Notes: a model not told the origin generated them from the sequence alone. A stretch of DNA of 64,000 nt from Kryptolebias marmoratus (GCF_001649575.2 NC_051443.1:1008763-1072762); one strand, 5' to 3'. Numbered from the stretch's first letter, positions 10,721 to 22,379 are shown. A program made the numbers and translations.

Positions 10721-11348
10721 AAATATATCAAACCATGTTTAAACTGATTGCTTAGGTACAATTTAGAACAGCATCAGCACCAAACAGTAACAAGAAAAAC
10801 ACAATTCTTTCACTTGGGCTTGTGTTTTTACAGCCTAAACATAGCAGCATAAGCCCTTTTTTGCTCTTTATGGTTTTGAGTGATTGACAGGTGGTATGGC
10901 ACAACCTCTTGATTTGCTTCTCATTTGGGCTAATTCTGCTTAGCCCAAAGGCTAAAGTCATTACCCAGTTAAGAGTGCATATAACTTGATGTTCCCTCCC
11001 CACTTGTGTTTGCGGACTCCAGACTATATGCAGAATGCAGACGGAACAATAGCCAGGATTAACAAAAATGGAGTGAATTATTTACTTTTCCATCCTTTTT
11101 CCATATTGTTTTTGGAAAGAAAACTGGAAGAAAACTGGAAGTGAAGAGTGAGGACACAGCTCAAATGATATTTAAATGGACAGATGGAAAATTGTAGCTT
11201 TTATTTTACTTGGTTACAGTGAAAGGACAAGCTAACAGTGTTAGCGTTTTACTCATTCAGTGATCTGCAGAGAACTGAAAGGTGAACTGATATAGAGGTA
11301 TGGTAATGTGGAGCTTATGGTCTTAACATCTCCAGTGTAGCTTTAGAG
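10721..11348. other. No recognisable feature
   Basis: AT-rich sequence without a convincing frame; an 83-codon minus frame at 10752-11003 has no recognised motif. Confidence 0.5.
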
Positions 11349-11455
11349 CAGTGGAGTTCAGTCCTGGTCCTTGAGGTCCATTATTCTGCATGTTTTAGGT
11401 GTTCCTCTACTTTGACACACCTGATTTGAATGAACGAGGGATTAGCAGGCGAATA
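11349..11455 (+). mobile_element. Truncated hAT MITE, same family as 39235-39423
   Basis: CAGTGGAGTTCAGTCCTGGTCCTTGAGG and TGCATGTTTTAGGTGTTCCTCT match the left half of the complete MITE at 39235. The right half and the second terminal repeat are missing. Confidence 0.65.
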
Positions 11456-11829
11456 CATGTGTGCAAGTCAAAAAGATGCAAACTCCATCCAGAAAGGTCC
11501 TAGGCTGGGAAGCAACCCTGCAGCCTTCTTGCTGTGAGGTGACACATCATTACTTTGTGTATGAGGATTGTTTAGTAACTCTTCATGTTTATGTCATTGT
11601 GGTAAAAAGAGACAAAGTTGTTTTTAAACCTTGTTTCTCAAATCTCAGATAAGGAGCTTTTGTTGTTGAAATGTAATCAATTTCAATGTGTTAGCACACC
11701 CACCTAATATGGCTTGAAAACAATGTTTTTTTTATTGTAAATATACAGTATGTGTTGGGGATCAGTCTTTGCTAGAGCTGATAAATTTGGTTCACTTTAT
11801 GGACTTGGGTAAATCTGAGTCATTCACTA
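11456..11829. other. No recognisable feature
   Basis: A 63-codon frame at 11461-11652 shows no known motif. A poly-T run lies near 11727. Confidence 0.45.
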
Positions 11830-12020
11830 AAATGATCCAGTTCATTTAAATCACTTGAGTCATTCATGCTGATGAAGATTCAGTGATTACTTTCTGTACA
11901 TTTCATTAAAATCTGTGCACTAATTCAAGAGCCATTTTAAGAACAGATAAACACAAGTGTACAGACATAGGCAAAAACATAATTGTCCACCTTCACCTTT
12001 TGCCAGCGGGAAATAACTGT
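11830..12020 (-). repeat. Dispersed repeat F1, minus orientation
   Basis: It matches the copy at 8300-8460 in the same orientation: AGTGATTACTTTCTGTACATTTC, CAGACATAGGCAAAAACATAATTG and CACCTTCACCTTTTGCC. Confidence 0.55.
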
Positions 12021-12489
12021 CTAAATTCTTGATGATTGTCATGAAGACGAGCTTTTCTCTCTTCTGTGGCCAATTAGTTCTAGGTATAAAAAGAATCTCT
12101 TAACTAATTCGCTGTCAGTCTTAATAAGGAAGATGTCTGTAAAGAGAAGGTTGTAAAACGTCAAATACGGAAAAATATGGGCTGTTTTTCACAATGAGCT
12201 CTAAAGCCTTTCAATACAACCTGACTCAGAAAAACAACAAAACAGGTCCCTTCAATTAAACAAACTCAATTAACTAATTGTTTATTTCAAAAGATTCAAG
12301 CTGACGAACTGGCAATCCATCATGCACAAGTAATTAACCTCCTTCAGGTTTTTTTTTCTTGTTTGTCTTTATTACTTAATAAAGTCCTTCAGATTTAACT
12401 TCTCAGATTGGAAGACTCGTGATGATTTTTGATGTGAAACATCTCACGGATAGCACTTTTCTTTAAAGTGTGAGTGTTTATACCTAGTT
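12021..12489. other. No recognisable feature
   Basis: AT-rich sequence with no convincing frame or inverted repeat. Confidence 0.45.
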
Positions 12490-12657
12490 TAATTTATTAG
12501 TGTTTTATTAGTCCATGTTCGTGTGTGTGCACCATTAGCAAAATATTTTATGAATCACTGAACGGATTTTGTTGAAACTTTCAGACAGTAATTTTTGAAT
12601 ATACATCTACAACTAATTAACTTAAAACTTAAATTTTGTGTAAATCTGTGTTAGTAA
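12490..12657 (+). repeat. Dispersed repeat F1, plus orientation
   Basis: ATTAGCAAAATATTTTATGAATCACTGAACGG and ATACATCTACAACTAATTAAC match the plus-orientation copy at 16920-17030. Confidence 0.6.
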
Positions 12658-13243
12658 GCACTTCTCCTTTGCCAAGATAATCCATCCACCTCACAGGTGT
12701 GGCATATCAAGATGCTGATTACACAGAATGATTATTGCATAGGTCTGCCTTAGGGTGGCCACAATAAAAGGCCACTCTAAAATGTGCAGTTTACCTTTAC
12801 TGTATTGGGGGTCAGAGAACCAGTAATTACCTGTTGTGACCACCTTACGCAGTGTAACATACCTCCTTTGCATAGAGTTGATCAGGTTGTTGATTGTGGG
12901 CTGTGTGAAGTTGCTGGATATTGTGAGGAACTGGAACACGCTGTCGTATCCAGAGCATCCCAAACATGCTCAATGGGGGACATGTCCAAGTATGAGTATG
13001 CTGACCATGCAAGACTTGGGATGTTTTCAGCTTTCAGGAATTGTGTACAGATCCTTGCAACATGGGGCGGTGCATTATCATTCCACAACATGAAGTGATG
13101 GTTGTGGATGAATGGCACATCGATGGGCCCCAGGATCTCATCACAATATCTCTGTGCATTCAAAATGCCATCAATAAAATGCACCTGTGTTCGTTGTCCA
13201 TAACATATGCCTGCCCATACAATAAACACTTTTAAAAACACTC
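12658..13243 (-). pseudogene. Tc1-like transposase, C-terminal half, decayed
   Basis: The minus strand encodes the second half of a Tc1-type DDE transposase, which when intact cuts and pastes its element at TA sites. Visible blocks are FIDGILNAQRYCDEIL, NDNAPPHVARICTQFL (second catalytic Asp), the SYLDMSPIEHVWDAL block carrying the third acidic residue as Glu, and INNLINSMQRRYVTLR. The two parts are in different frames, with a break near 12890-12960. The 3' terminal region (CCATCCACCTCACAGGTGTGGCATATC in pieces near 12685-12712) is present. The N-terminal half, with the HTH and first Asp, is missing, so the copy is 5'-truncated. Confidence 0.85.
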
Positions 13244-13432
13244 AAACACTCTGTTTTATTTTTTGACATATGGAGGATTGTTGTTTTCCTTGTATTATCA
13301 TTTTTTTATCAGTCATATTGCTTGAGTGGGTTAACTGAAGATGTATATTTTAATATGAGTGATTATCATGAATGGATCTTGTTTTGCTTATGAAGTGTAA
13401 TAGATTGTGGCATAATCATGAATCATCTAACA
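13244..13432. other. No recognisable feature, contains hAT target site
   Basis: AT-rich. Bases 13425-13432 (ATCTAACA) are the left target duplication of the next element. Confidence 0.5.
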
Positions 13433-14105
13433 CAGCGGTCCCCAACCTTTGTAGCTCCATGGACTGGTTCATTATCAGACAGTATTTTCACCGACCGGCC
13501 TTTAAAGGTGTGGCGGACAAATATAACAAAATAAAACGATACGACCGGAATGAAAACAAGGGTATTTTTTTAACACATAATAAACGTAAATCCAACGTGT
13601 CCTCGCAGCTTTGTTAGTTGCATCCTGGTATTGCGTTATCATCATGAATAACAGCCTCTCCTCCCTCTAATGTTCTCTGGTCAATATGGTGATGTTTAAA
13701 CATGTCCTTTAAAATAAGATCCACCACAAATATAAAGTGCCCAAAGAATACAACTCACCATAACCCTGAATCAGTGGAGCCCTGAGCCTGATTCTCAGTA
13801 ACCAGACGGTTCCATCTAGGGCTTCCAGAGATGTTTGTATTTTACTCGTTTTGCTGCTTGTGGGTTTGCTTTTAGTGGTAACGTATCATGTGACCTAGAT
13901 AAGCGTTTTGACATGCATATAGAGGGAGTCATAGACGGATGGAGTGGAGAGAATCTGGTCAGTTTTTCAAAACAAATGTCATTCAGACTCCGAAAATACA
14001 TTTAAAAAATTGAAATACTGTAAGTTAATTTTTTTTTCTGTGCGGCTGGTACCAAATGACCCACAGACTGGTACCGGTCCGCGGCCCGGGGCTTGGGGAC
14101 CTCTG
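13433..14105. mobile_element. hAT MITE, 673 bp
   Basis: Terminal inverted repeats are CAGCGGTCCCCAACC at the left and, in reverse complement, CAGAGGTCCCCAAGC at the right. The flanks are ATCTAACA (13425-13432) and ATCTAACG (14106-14113), an 8-bp duplication with one mismatch, which is the hAT signature. The subterminal words (CCATGGACTGG, GGTACCGGTCCGCGGCCC) are typical of a common fish family. No transposase is encoded. Confidence 0.9.
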
Positions 14106-14113
14106 ATCTAACG

Positions 14114-14404
14114 GATAAGGAGTTTGGCAAATTCCAGGCCCTCAAACAGCATCTTGCATAGGGCTTCCACAAAGTTAGAAGCAGCACTGCTAACGATATC
14201 TCCTTGGGCTGCAGCTGTTGTCAAATTAATATTGCAAGAAGATATGCAATTTTCCTGTGTAGTCTCACTGAATTCTGTGTTTGCAACCAAGTGATCAGTG
14301 AGACATGCAGCTGCATTTGGGATGTCCAAATTTTAAAAATCACAACTTATTTTTTGTGTGCACAGCTTACAAAACTGTATTTTAGCACTAGCAAATTATG
14401 CTTG
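14114..14404. other. No recognisable feature
   Basis: No convincing frame. It is possibly unique sequence. Confidence 0.4.
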
Positions 14405-14640
14405 TTGGGTTTTTTGAAAATCCTAAATTGCCCTTAGGTGTGAGTGTGTGTGGTTGTGTGTCTTGTTTGTTTCTGTGTGTAACATTATGATGGTCTGGTG
14501 AGTTGACCTGCTCGGGGAACCCTGTCTCTCAACAATCGACTGCAGGAGATAGGCACCAGCTCCCCCTAACCTTTAACAGGATTAGGCAGTTACAGGAAAT
14601 TAATGAAATTAGTGAGCAAAACAAGTTAAGTGAACATATA
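14405..14640 (+). repeat. SINE-like repeat S1, 3' part
   Basis: AAATTGCCCTTAGGTGTGAGTG, GGAGATAGGCACCAGCTCCCC and CAGTTACAGGAAAT are shared with the other S1 copies. The head is absent and the middle is degraded. Confidence 0.65.
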
Positions 14641-14715
14641 CATGTACATATATACATGTACATGTTCTACTTGTTTCAGTCAGTGATTACAGTCATGTTT
14701 TTTTTTTTTATTAAC

Positions 14716-15057
14716 TGTTGGTCCTTGGGAGTGCAGGGGTTAGAGCTGTTGATTCACTGCAAGTTTGCAAAATTCTCTTTGTGGATGCATGGGTTTTCTC
14801 TGGATTCTCTGGTTTTCTCCCACAGACAAAAAAACAACAACATGCATGTTAGTTGTTTGGTTATTCTAAAATGTGACTCGGTGAGGGTGTGAAAGGTCAT
14901 CTGTCTTATGTCTTTATGTGGCCCAGTGATGGACTGGTGACGTGTCCAGGTTGTACCACATTTCTCACCCAATGAGTGCTGGAGATAGGCACAAGTTCCC
15001 CACAAGCTTGCATAAAAAAAGTGAGTAAAGAAAATGGATAGCTAGATGGATGTTAGT
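14716..15057 (+). repeat. SINE-like repeat S1, near full length
   Basis: The order is a tRNA-like head (GTGCAGGGGTTAGAGCTG), the block GGATGCATGGGTTTTCTCTGG, TTTTCTCCCACAGAC, GGACTGGTGACGTGTCCAGG, GAGTGCTGGAGATAGGCAC and the tail GAAAATGGATAGCTAGATGG. The internal promoter boxes are degenerate. This copy lets the other S1 fragments be ordered. Confidence 0.7.
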
Positions 15058-15079
15058 CCCTATGTCCATTCATTTATTT

Positions 15080-15690
15080 TTTGCCACTTATCAATGTTTG
15101 ATCAATGCAGGAGGAAAACCCAGACCTCCCTCTCCCAATGACACTCTCCAGCTCCTCCTGAGATATACTAAGGTGTTCCCAGTCGTGGATGCATAATCCC
15201 TCCAGCGGGTTCGGAGTCTCCTCCCAGTGGGATGTGCTTAGAAAACCTCCAAAGGGAGGCAGCTGAGAGGCATCCTAACCAGATGCTCAAACCACTTCAT
15301 CTGACTCCTTTTAATTTGGAGGTAACCCCAGATGGTGGAGTTCCTCACCTTATCTGAGCCCAGCCACCCTACAGAGGAAGATTTATAAACTTGTCCACCT
15401 GAAGCAAAGGCTCACCCCAATCCAAAGGGAGAGTTCCACCTTTTTCCAGTTGACAACCTTGGTCTCAGAGGAGCCTTTAGAGGAGCTGACTTTCATCACA
15501 CACACACACACTTGGGTGTGAACTGTCCCAGTGCACACTGAAGGTTATGGCCTAAAGACGCCAATAGAACCATATCATTTGCAACAACTAAAAATGAGAC
15601 TCTGAGGTTCCCACACCAGACACCCTCCTCTTCATGGATGCACCTTGAGATCCTTGCTCAGAAAAAGAAAATTGGAGCAGCCTCGTGGAA
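15080..15690 (-). pseudogene. APE-type LINE ORF2, C-terminal region, heavily decayed
   Basis: Read on the minus strand, this resembles the 3' part of the LINE at 55956-56274: the plus-strand words CAGCGGGTTCGGAGTCTCCTCCCAGTGGGATGTGC, AGAGGCATCCTAACCAGATGC and TCTGAGCCCAGCCACCCTACAGAGGAAG run in the same order as in that copy. No frame is open for long, so it is an old copy. It is interrupted by a CA run near 15500. Clade assignment is left open. Confidence 0.7.
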
Positions 15691-16819
15691 TCAAGCCTAG
15701 TAGGGAAACTCGCCAGCAAGCATTAAGTGGTGAAGTCTTGGCTCCTGGGGCTCAGCTGGGCCAAGCCTGAAAATAAGACAGGAAGCCACCTCATGAAGAG
15801 CTGTAAGGTACTATGTGAGCCATGCAGCAGGCAAAGGGCTTACTGATTCCTGGTGACACAAACTGGCTCTGAGGATGTGAAATGTCTCGAGTCCTTTTGT
15901 GCACTTACAAATTTACATCCAAGAGATTAATTGGACTGAACTAACTCAAAGGACAGTAACGATGGGTTTAGAAGTCAGGAAGTATTTTAACAATAAAACT
16001 TTATGCTTCTAACAAAAAAGATAAAATGAAAATGGATAAATGTTTTGTAACTGTTTGACTGGATGAAGTGAGATTTTTTACTTAAAAACTAGAAGCACAA
16101 AACCAAGAGTTTGCACCTGCCCTTCGAAAACTGGGGATGGAGCTGCTCCAATTAGACTACATAGTTGCCTGTAGTTTTATCTACTGTACAATCAAACATT
16201 TATCCTGTGTGTTTTGTATTTCAGAAATCATCTTTGGTTTTAACAGAATTAAGTTTTGAAGTTGTCACAAGTTTTATAATTTTTCGCCCAGTTTAGGGGT
16301 AGTCAGGATATGTTCTATCTTCTCCACAACTCAAGCAGCCACACAAACAAAATAATGATTTTGAAAAAATTGTGATTTATTTACAGGTGCTTCAGTAATT
16401 TACAGTGTGGAGTTTCAGCAACGTCAGGATGAGCCAAGGCCAAAATAACAAACAAAACACAAATTACCTTATTATTTAGTTCACTTACGTATGTACAAAA
16501 ATGATAATGAAGAAAAGACAATTGCCCACCTTCTTGGAGCAACAAAAACAGGAGAAAAAGATTTTTAAAATAAATAGCAGATCACCCCTACAAACTCTTC
16601 ACAAAACTATTGACAAAGTAACTCAGTTGGCTGACGTAGCACAGCGGGTCGGGTGTGGCTGGTTGGGATGCTCAAAGGAATGGAACCAACACCATCACTC
16701 TGCAGCTCATCTTTATGCAGCACTGTCTCATCAGGCAGCCAATCCCCGTTAAGCTCATGTGCGGTTTTGGAGCAATCATGACTGAGTTACCCGCATGCTG
16801 ATTATCATGAAAATTGCTA
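15691..16819. other. No gene recognised
   Basis: Bases 15690-15860 may still be LINE-derived. The rest is AT-rich without matches to other parts of the window; an 83-codon frame at 16501-16752 is not recognised. Confidence 0.4.
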
Positions 16820-17345
16820 TTCACTCCCTGACTAGTTCACTAGTGAGTGAGTGAGTGTATGTGTTTATAACCCACTGCCAAAGGTAAAGCAGTGGTAATG
16901 GTTGAGTAAGTGGGTGTGTTTGCTTGTCATTTGAATTGGCAAAATATCTCATGAACCACTGATTAGAATTTTAGTGAAACTCTCAAAAAGTAATCATTAG
17001 ATGTACATCTACAACTCATTAACATTTTGGTCAACCCCATTCAAGCAGCCACAGGTATTCAGCCTTAGCTAACACAAAAATGGTTACAACATAGTTTTTC
17101 AGATACTGAGCTAAAATGTGATGTGTTAGTAGCTGAGCATTATCCTCAGCAGATTCTCTGAGTGCTAACACATCGTGCAAAATTTCCTAATATCGCATGA
17201 AATTGTGTATAATGCTATTCACAAGGTTTGATCAAAACAGCTATAACTCCATCCCTTCTCTGAACATGACAATTTTAGATTAAAACTTCAGCATAAATGA
17301 TGACAGGGAAAATGCATTCCTTTAATGCTAGACCTTTTAGTAACC
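16820..17345 (+). repeat. Dispersed repeat F1, longest plus-orientation copy
   Basis: Its first half (GGCAAAATATCTCATGAACC, TGTACATCTACAACTCATTAAC) matches 12520-12657, and its second half matches 10150-10720 in reverse complement. It therefore defines the family's order. A GTGA tandem run is at about 16841-16856. Confidence 0.6.
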
Positions 17346-17701
17346 AAATAATTCAATGAATAAGAAACACAATGTAAAATCTGGGAATCCATCCATATTG
17401 TAAAGAAATCATGTAAGCTAACTGTCAACTAAGTCTGTCATTGACTGCTTTTACCTTAAACTTCAAGCAGAAAGAGTTGTTCCTGTCAGGATTCGGCAAT
17501 TTTCTAAAATGAGCAGCTCGGCGTCAGACAGACACGGGAGACCAAGAGAGCAGGAAGTGAGTTTATTTTACAGTGAATCGGGTATGGCGATAATAACAGG
17601 AACCAGGACCTGGAAGCAGAGGACGTGGTGAGTTTCAGGTTTTCTTTGGTGAGGAGGCAGGTAAGTGTTATAGGACTGATTTCCAGGTGATAGTTCTTAC
17701 C

Positions 17702-17859
17702 TAACTGGTCTTTGATAGTTTCAGACAATGAATTGGTGAAGATACCTCTTAACGCCAGCTCATCCCAGCCCGCCTCCTCTGTCGTAATACGGAAATCCAC
17801 GGAATGGTCCGCCACCGTTCTACGTCCCTGACGTAGCCTTAGTAGCCGCTTCGCGGCCT
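17702..17859 (-). pseudogene. gag: Gypsy gag fragment in the second copy
   Basis: Minus-strand residues AAKRLLRLRQGRRTVADHSV and WDELALRGIFTNSLSE correspond to the gag region at about 372-527 of the first element, with scattered substitutions. The frame then leaves gag and reads LTR sequence, marking the deletion junction at about 17701. The upstream part is in the gap. Confidence 0.88.
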
Positions 17860-18698
17860 NNNNNNNNNNNNNNNNNNNNNNNNNNNNNNNNNNNNNNNNN
17901 NNNNNNNNNNNNNNNNNNNNNNNNNNNNNNNNNNNNNNNNNNNNNNNNNNNNNNNNNNNNNNNNNNNNNNNNNNNNNNNNNNNNNNNNNNNNNNNNNNNN
18001 NNNNNNNNNNNNNNNNNNNNNNNNNNNNNNNNNNNNNNNNNNNNNNNNNNNNNNNNNNNNNNNNNNNNNNNNNNNNNNNNNNNNNNNNNNNNNNNNNNNN
18101 NNNNNNNNNNNNNNNNNNNNNNNNNNNNNNNNNNNNNNNNNNNNNNNNNNNNNNNNNNNNNNNNNNNNNNNNNNNNNNNNNNNNNNNNNNNNNNNNNNNN
18201 NNNNNNNNNNNNNNNNNNNNNNNNNNNNNNNNNNNNNNNNNNNNNNNNNNNNNNNNNNNNNNNNNNNNNNNNNNNNNNNNNNNNNNNNNNNNNNNNNNNN
18301 NNNNNNNNNNNNNNNNNNNNNNNNNNNNNNNNNNNNNNNNNNNNNNNNNNNNNNNNNNNNNNNNNNNNNNNNNNNNNNNNNNNNNNNNNNNNNNNNNNNN
18401 NNNNNNNNNNNNNNNNNNNNNNNNNNNNNNNNNNNNNNNNNNNNNNNNNNNNNNNNNNNNNNNNNNNNNNNNNNNNNNNNNNNNNNNNNNNNNNNNNNNN
18501 NNNNNNNNNNNNNNNNNNNNNNNNNNNNNNNNNNNNNNNNNNNNNNNNNNNNNNNNNNNNNNNNNNNNNNNNNNNNNNNNNNNNNNNNNNNNNNNNNNNN
18601 NNNNNNNNNNNNNNNNNNNNNNNNNNNNNNNNNNNNNNNNNNNNNNNNNNNNNNNNNNNNNNNNNNNNNNNNNNNNNNNNNNNNNNNNNNNNNNNNNN
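17860..18698. other. Assembly gap (839 N)
   Basis: Unknown sequence inside the second Gypsy copy. Any long open frame drawn through it is meaningless. Confidence 0.99.
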
Positions 18699-19155
18699 CA
18701 GCACGGAGGTGAGTACAAAGGTAAGTATTTCCCAGTAGCAGGTTAGCAGATTCTCCAGGAGGCAACAGGTAAAGATTCCCTCTTTAGGCAGGCAGACAGG
18801 CACAGGCAAACAGATAGGTAGCTTATCTCCGAGGCAGGTTTCCACAACAGACCAGACTGGATCCACACAGGTCAGGTTGTCCTAGGTAGGTATAAGCACA
18901 AAAAGTACAGAAAGCTCAGGAAGGGTTCACAAGAAAAACTAGAAAATCTCAAGAGGCTCAGCACTTTACCACAGAGGCAAAATAATGCTCCAGCGCTGGT
19001 CTGGTTCCCACCACGGCCTTAAGTACCAACCGCCTCCTGATGAGCCTGATCTGCCACAGGTGTAGAGGGAGTGAAGAAGAGCTGCCAATCAGTCACCGAG
19101 ACGGCCCACCAGGAAGTACCAAAAATACGAAAACCTCCAGAATCACCACAGTTCC

Positions 19156-19235
19156 AGCATAATTGTAGCTGAATCCCTCTCCCAATGACTCGCACAGTGA
19201 CTGCTGGAGAAAGGCACCTGCTCCTCACAACACAG
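19156..19235 (+). repeat. SINE-like repeat S1, left half, split by a hAT insertion
   Basis: CCTCTCCCAATGACTCGCAC, GTGACTGCTGGAGAAAGGCACC match other S1 copies; the tail continues after the hAT at 22769-22810 (GAAGCAGGTAAAAAAAATGGATGGATGG). The last 8 bases are the hAT target duplication. Confidence 0.75.
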
Positions 19236-19823
19236 CAGAGGTGGGTAGAGTATTCTAAATGTTTTACTCAAGTAAAAGTATTGTTACTTGAACCAAATAT
19301 TACTCAAGTAAAAGTAGTGAGTAGGCATCCACAAATTTACTTGAGTAAAAGTAATAAAGTACTTTGATTATAACCTACTCAAATAGTAACTGCCACCTCG
19401 TGTCATTAAATTATAACGTGCAAATTGATTTACAAGGAAACAATATAACTTTTAATGACACTGAACATACATTGTTATAAATAAAAACACAAAGGCAATA
19501 CCAGACAAAAGGATTTAGAAATAAACCACTTATCTTTTACATTGTTGTAAATTTAAAAAACACAAAGGCAACTGTAGCCAAAATAATTCAGCTAAATAAT
19601 AAACTTGGCTTTTTGCAAAACTTTGTTTCTATCAGTAAATGTTGGAACTCATTTTCTTACATTTTGACATCCTATAAACAGCACAAACTGTTTAATTATA
19701 AACTGAAACACAATCCTACACATCAAGCAAAGGACTGCATATAACTGAACCTAATCAGTAGAACAACTGACAACATAAACTCAATGAGTGACGAGAAGAA
19801 AATATGTCTCGGTTTTTGAAACA

Positions 19824-22379
19824 TTACTCAGTAATGTGACCGTTAAGCTTTAAGAGTAACTGGCTCTCAAGGTTTTTGCAGTGAAGCTGTGATCTCTTGG
19901 CAGTAAAAAGGAGTCCTGCATGACTGAAGAGTCTCTCACAAGCTGCAGATGCTGGAAGACTTGTGTTGACTTTGAGTGACAACCGCTTGATTTGAGGAAA
20001 AGAGTGTAACAGATCCATACCTCCAGTAGTAGTATCTCCACATGATAGATACCTCTCCAACTCTCCTGTTTGGGATTTTTTTTCCAGTTTGTTTTGAATT
20101 TAGGTAGGAGTATAGCTGCAGCAATGAGCTCAGGTTCTTTCATTATCTCAGCAAAACGTTTCTGAATCCCATCCTGCAGGGCATCGATGAGAGGTGCACA
20201 CACTTTGCAAGATGATACCAGCTTCTTTAGCTTGTCTCGCAACTGGTGTAGGCAGGAGGAAGCCCTTGTGCACAGATGATTCCCCTTGAAGAATGTTGAG
20301 GGCCATGGCAACAGGTTTCATCACAGCAACATACTTAGCCAAAAATCCCATTTCAGCTGGATTCAACCTTAAATGAAAACTGAATTATAGTTTTTGTTGA
20401 TATGCTAAATGTGCACAGTGCATGTTTTTCTAACACATACAATATAAAAGTTGATAAACATTTTAATAATATTTTTTATGTATTATTTATTAACATGAAC
20501 TCTGCCAACTTACATCTTTATCTGCAATGTCGTGCATACATTGCGAAATGCAGATTCTCCCTGCTCTTTGTGAATGCGCACCACTCTTTCAACAGCTAGG
20601 AACACAGAGTTCCAACGGGTTGGATTAGGTTGGAGGAACTGCAGTTTGCATTCACGTTCAACAGTTTCAAACCCCTTGCTTGACCTGCTTGTTTTATTCC
20701 ACAGAGCAGTACATTTAGCAAAAGCAGATCGAGATAGTCTTCTATAGGTTTCATGGCCCACTTCTGCACGAGTGGCATCAACTGTTGATATGAGATTCAG
20801 CAGATGGCATGCACATTTTTGGTGTTTTAGAAGTTGGTACTCAAGGCCAGTGTCATCATCCAAAAGGCAGCCCTTACAAAAAAATCCCATGTAATTCCCA
20901 TGTGATCACATGTGATCACATGTGAAAGTCACATGTGATTTTCATGGGATTTTTTTGTAAGGCAGCTACATCGTGATAATTCATCTCTGACTCGCTTTCA
21001 TCTTGTGATGCTTCGTCCATGCTGGAGTCTTTCTCCTCTTGTCTACTGACATCTTTATCTTCCTTTTCATCCACACCATACAAACGAAAGGCTTTCAAGA
21101 AATTAGAGCCACTGTCAGTTGTAGTTCTGGTCACCTTTTCCCTGATCTGATATTCAGAATGTATTTCTTCTAATGCAGCAGCAAGAACATCAAATGTGTG
21201 TGAGCCTTTAACACGTTGACAAGCCAAAGCAGCAGATTGCCTCTCCAGTGTGGTAGGTTCTATCCAGTGACAGGTGACACCTAAATAACTACGCTGTCTG
21301 GCAGTCCAGCAGTCTGTTGTGGTGGCAACATGGTTCATAGCACTCAACTTTTTAATGATTATGCTCTTCAAGTTCTTCGCAGTTTCCTGTATTTTACAGC
21401 ATAATGTTTTTCTTGTTATTAAAGTGCACTGAGGATGAAAAGATTCAATTATGTTCTTAAAGGATGGCGCCTCAACCAAAGAAAATGGTTGGCTAGCTTC
21501 ACAGACAAAATTTACAATGAGCCTATCAAGCTTTGCCTGAGTTACTCGTCGTGGAGAGATGAGGGAATCTGTGATTTTCACACTCTTCCTTGGTGGCTCA
21601 TCAGAAGAGGAGGATTTTCACTTCTTGTTGGAATCTGCCAACTCAGTATACTTCTTCAAGGTGTTCAAGTGGATCCTCTGTTCACAAAAAAGAAACAAAT
21701 AAAACAATGAGAATATATAATCCACACATCAAACATTTCAGATAAACATTTTCACAGACACGCCAAATCATTGAGTCAATAATAATTACTATTATGATTA
21801 TCTAGTTTAATGATTTACCCTCTTGAAATGACTGGTTAACCCAGAGAGTTTAGAATACCACATTGTAAAGGGAAAAGGGCCTGTGGGAGTAATAGTATAA
21901 CACTGGGACATTTATGTATTTTTGTTTGTTTCCTACTAGACCTGTACGAATCCATTGTGTTCCACTAAGACTGACTTATTGGAGGTTTGTGACTTTAAAA
22001 ATCTGAGGGGACTGTCAGTATGTGTAGCTTCATCTTGCCACCAACCGTCCCATTTGTAGCGAACTGTTTGTTTTTAGCTAAATTGTCATATTGCTAATGT
22101 GTGCTCACACAGAGTGTGATACGCCACATAACATTTAACAGTCACGTCATACACGGTGTTAAAGTTATGCATGCTGTTGTAATAGAGCTGACATTATTAC
22201 ACAAAAAAGTAAAAAATAAACGGCAGACTTACCGTAACACGTTTTCTCAAATTTGACGTTGAGTTCTTGTAGGAAATATCTACACGTTTTGGCAGACACA
22301 GCTGACAGCGCATGATGTAACTGTTCTTTTCAGAAGATTGTAAGGTGAACATTGCTTGTATGTGAGGCCAGGGGTGCTC
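19824..22379 (-). pseudogene. hAT transposase, BED finger plus RNase-H-like core plus dimerisation domain, three exons
   Basis: The first exon (about 22379-22233, ATG possible at 22352) encodes a BED zinc finger: C-Q-L-C is present, but the first zinc histidine position is arginine (LRKRVTRIH across the splice). A donor GTAAGT follows; the acceptor is at 21678-21680, so intron 1 is 555 bp. Exon 2 carries TDCWTARQRSYLGVTCHWI and TTDSGSNFLKAF, the catalytic-core blocks, and HQKCACHLLNLI and NPTRWNS, the insertion-domain blocks. Intron 2 is 20368-20513. Exon 3 ends with the hAT C-terminal dimerisation block (SLPASAACERLFSHAGLLFTAK). Breaks: TGA at 21618-21620, a MITE at 20872-20962, and frameshifts near 20290 and 20060. 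When intact it would excise and reinsert the element. Confidence 0.9.
20872..20962. mobile_element. 91-bp palindromic MITE inside the transposase
   Basis: It starts CCTTACAAAAAAATCCCATG and ends with the exact reverse complement CATGGGATTTTTTTGTAAGG. The centre has several CACATGTGATCACATGTG words, themselves palindromic. It is flanked by CAGC on both sides (20868-20871, 20963-20966). It separates transposase residues DVAA from CLLDDDTG, which are otherwise contiguous, so it came in after the hAT. Confidence 0.92.

Larger units (their letters stand above)
17484..19150 (-). mobile_element. Second Gypsy copy, inverted, internally deleted, with 5-bp TSD
   Basis: The element runs on the minus strand from 19150 (TGTGGTGATT..) to 17484 (..CCTGACA). 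It is flanked on both sides by GTTCC (17479-17483 and 19151-19155), the 5-bp duplication expected for Gypsy integration. Its 5' LTR part matches the LTR at 4160-4851. Inside is a gag fragment that passes directly into the last 200 or so bases of an LTR, so the pol genes and most of the 3' LTR are deleted. An assembly gap (17860-18698) hides the middle; the true length may differ. Confidence 0.9.

Noticed and set aside
17504..18866. Long minus-strand open frames of 308-404 codons
   Set aside because: They run through 839 N and are artefacts except for the gag fragment next to the gap.
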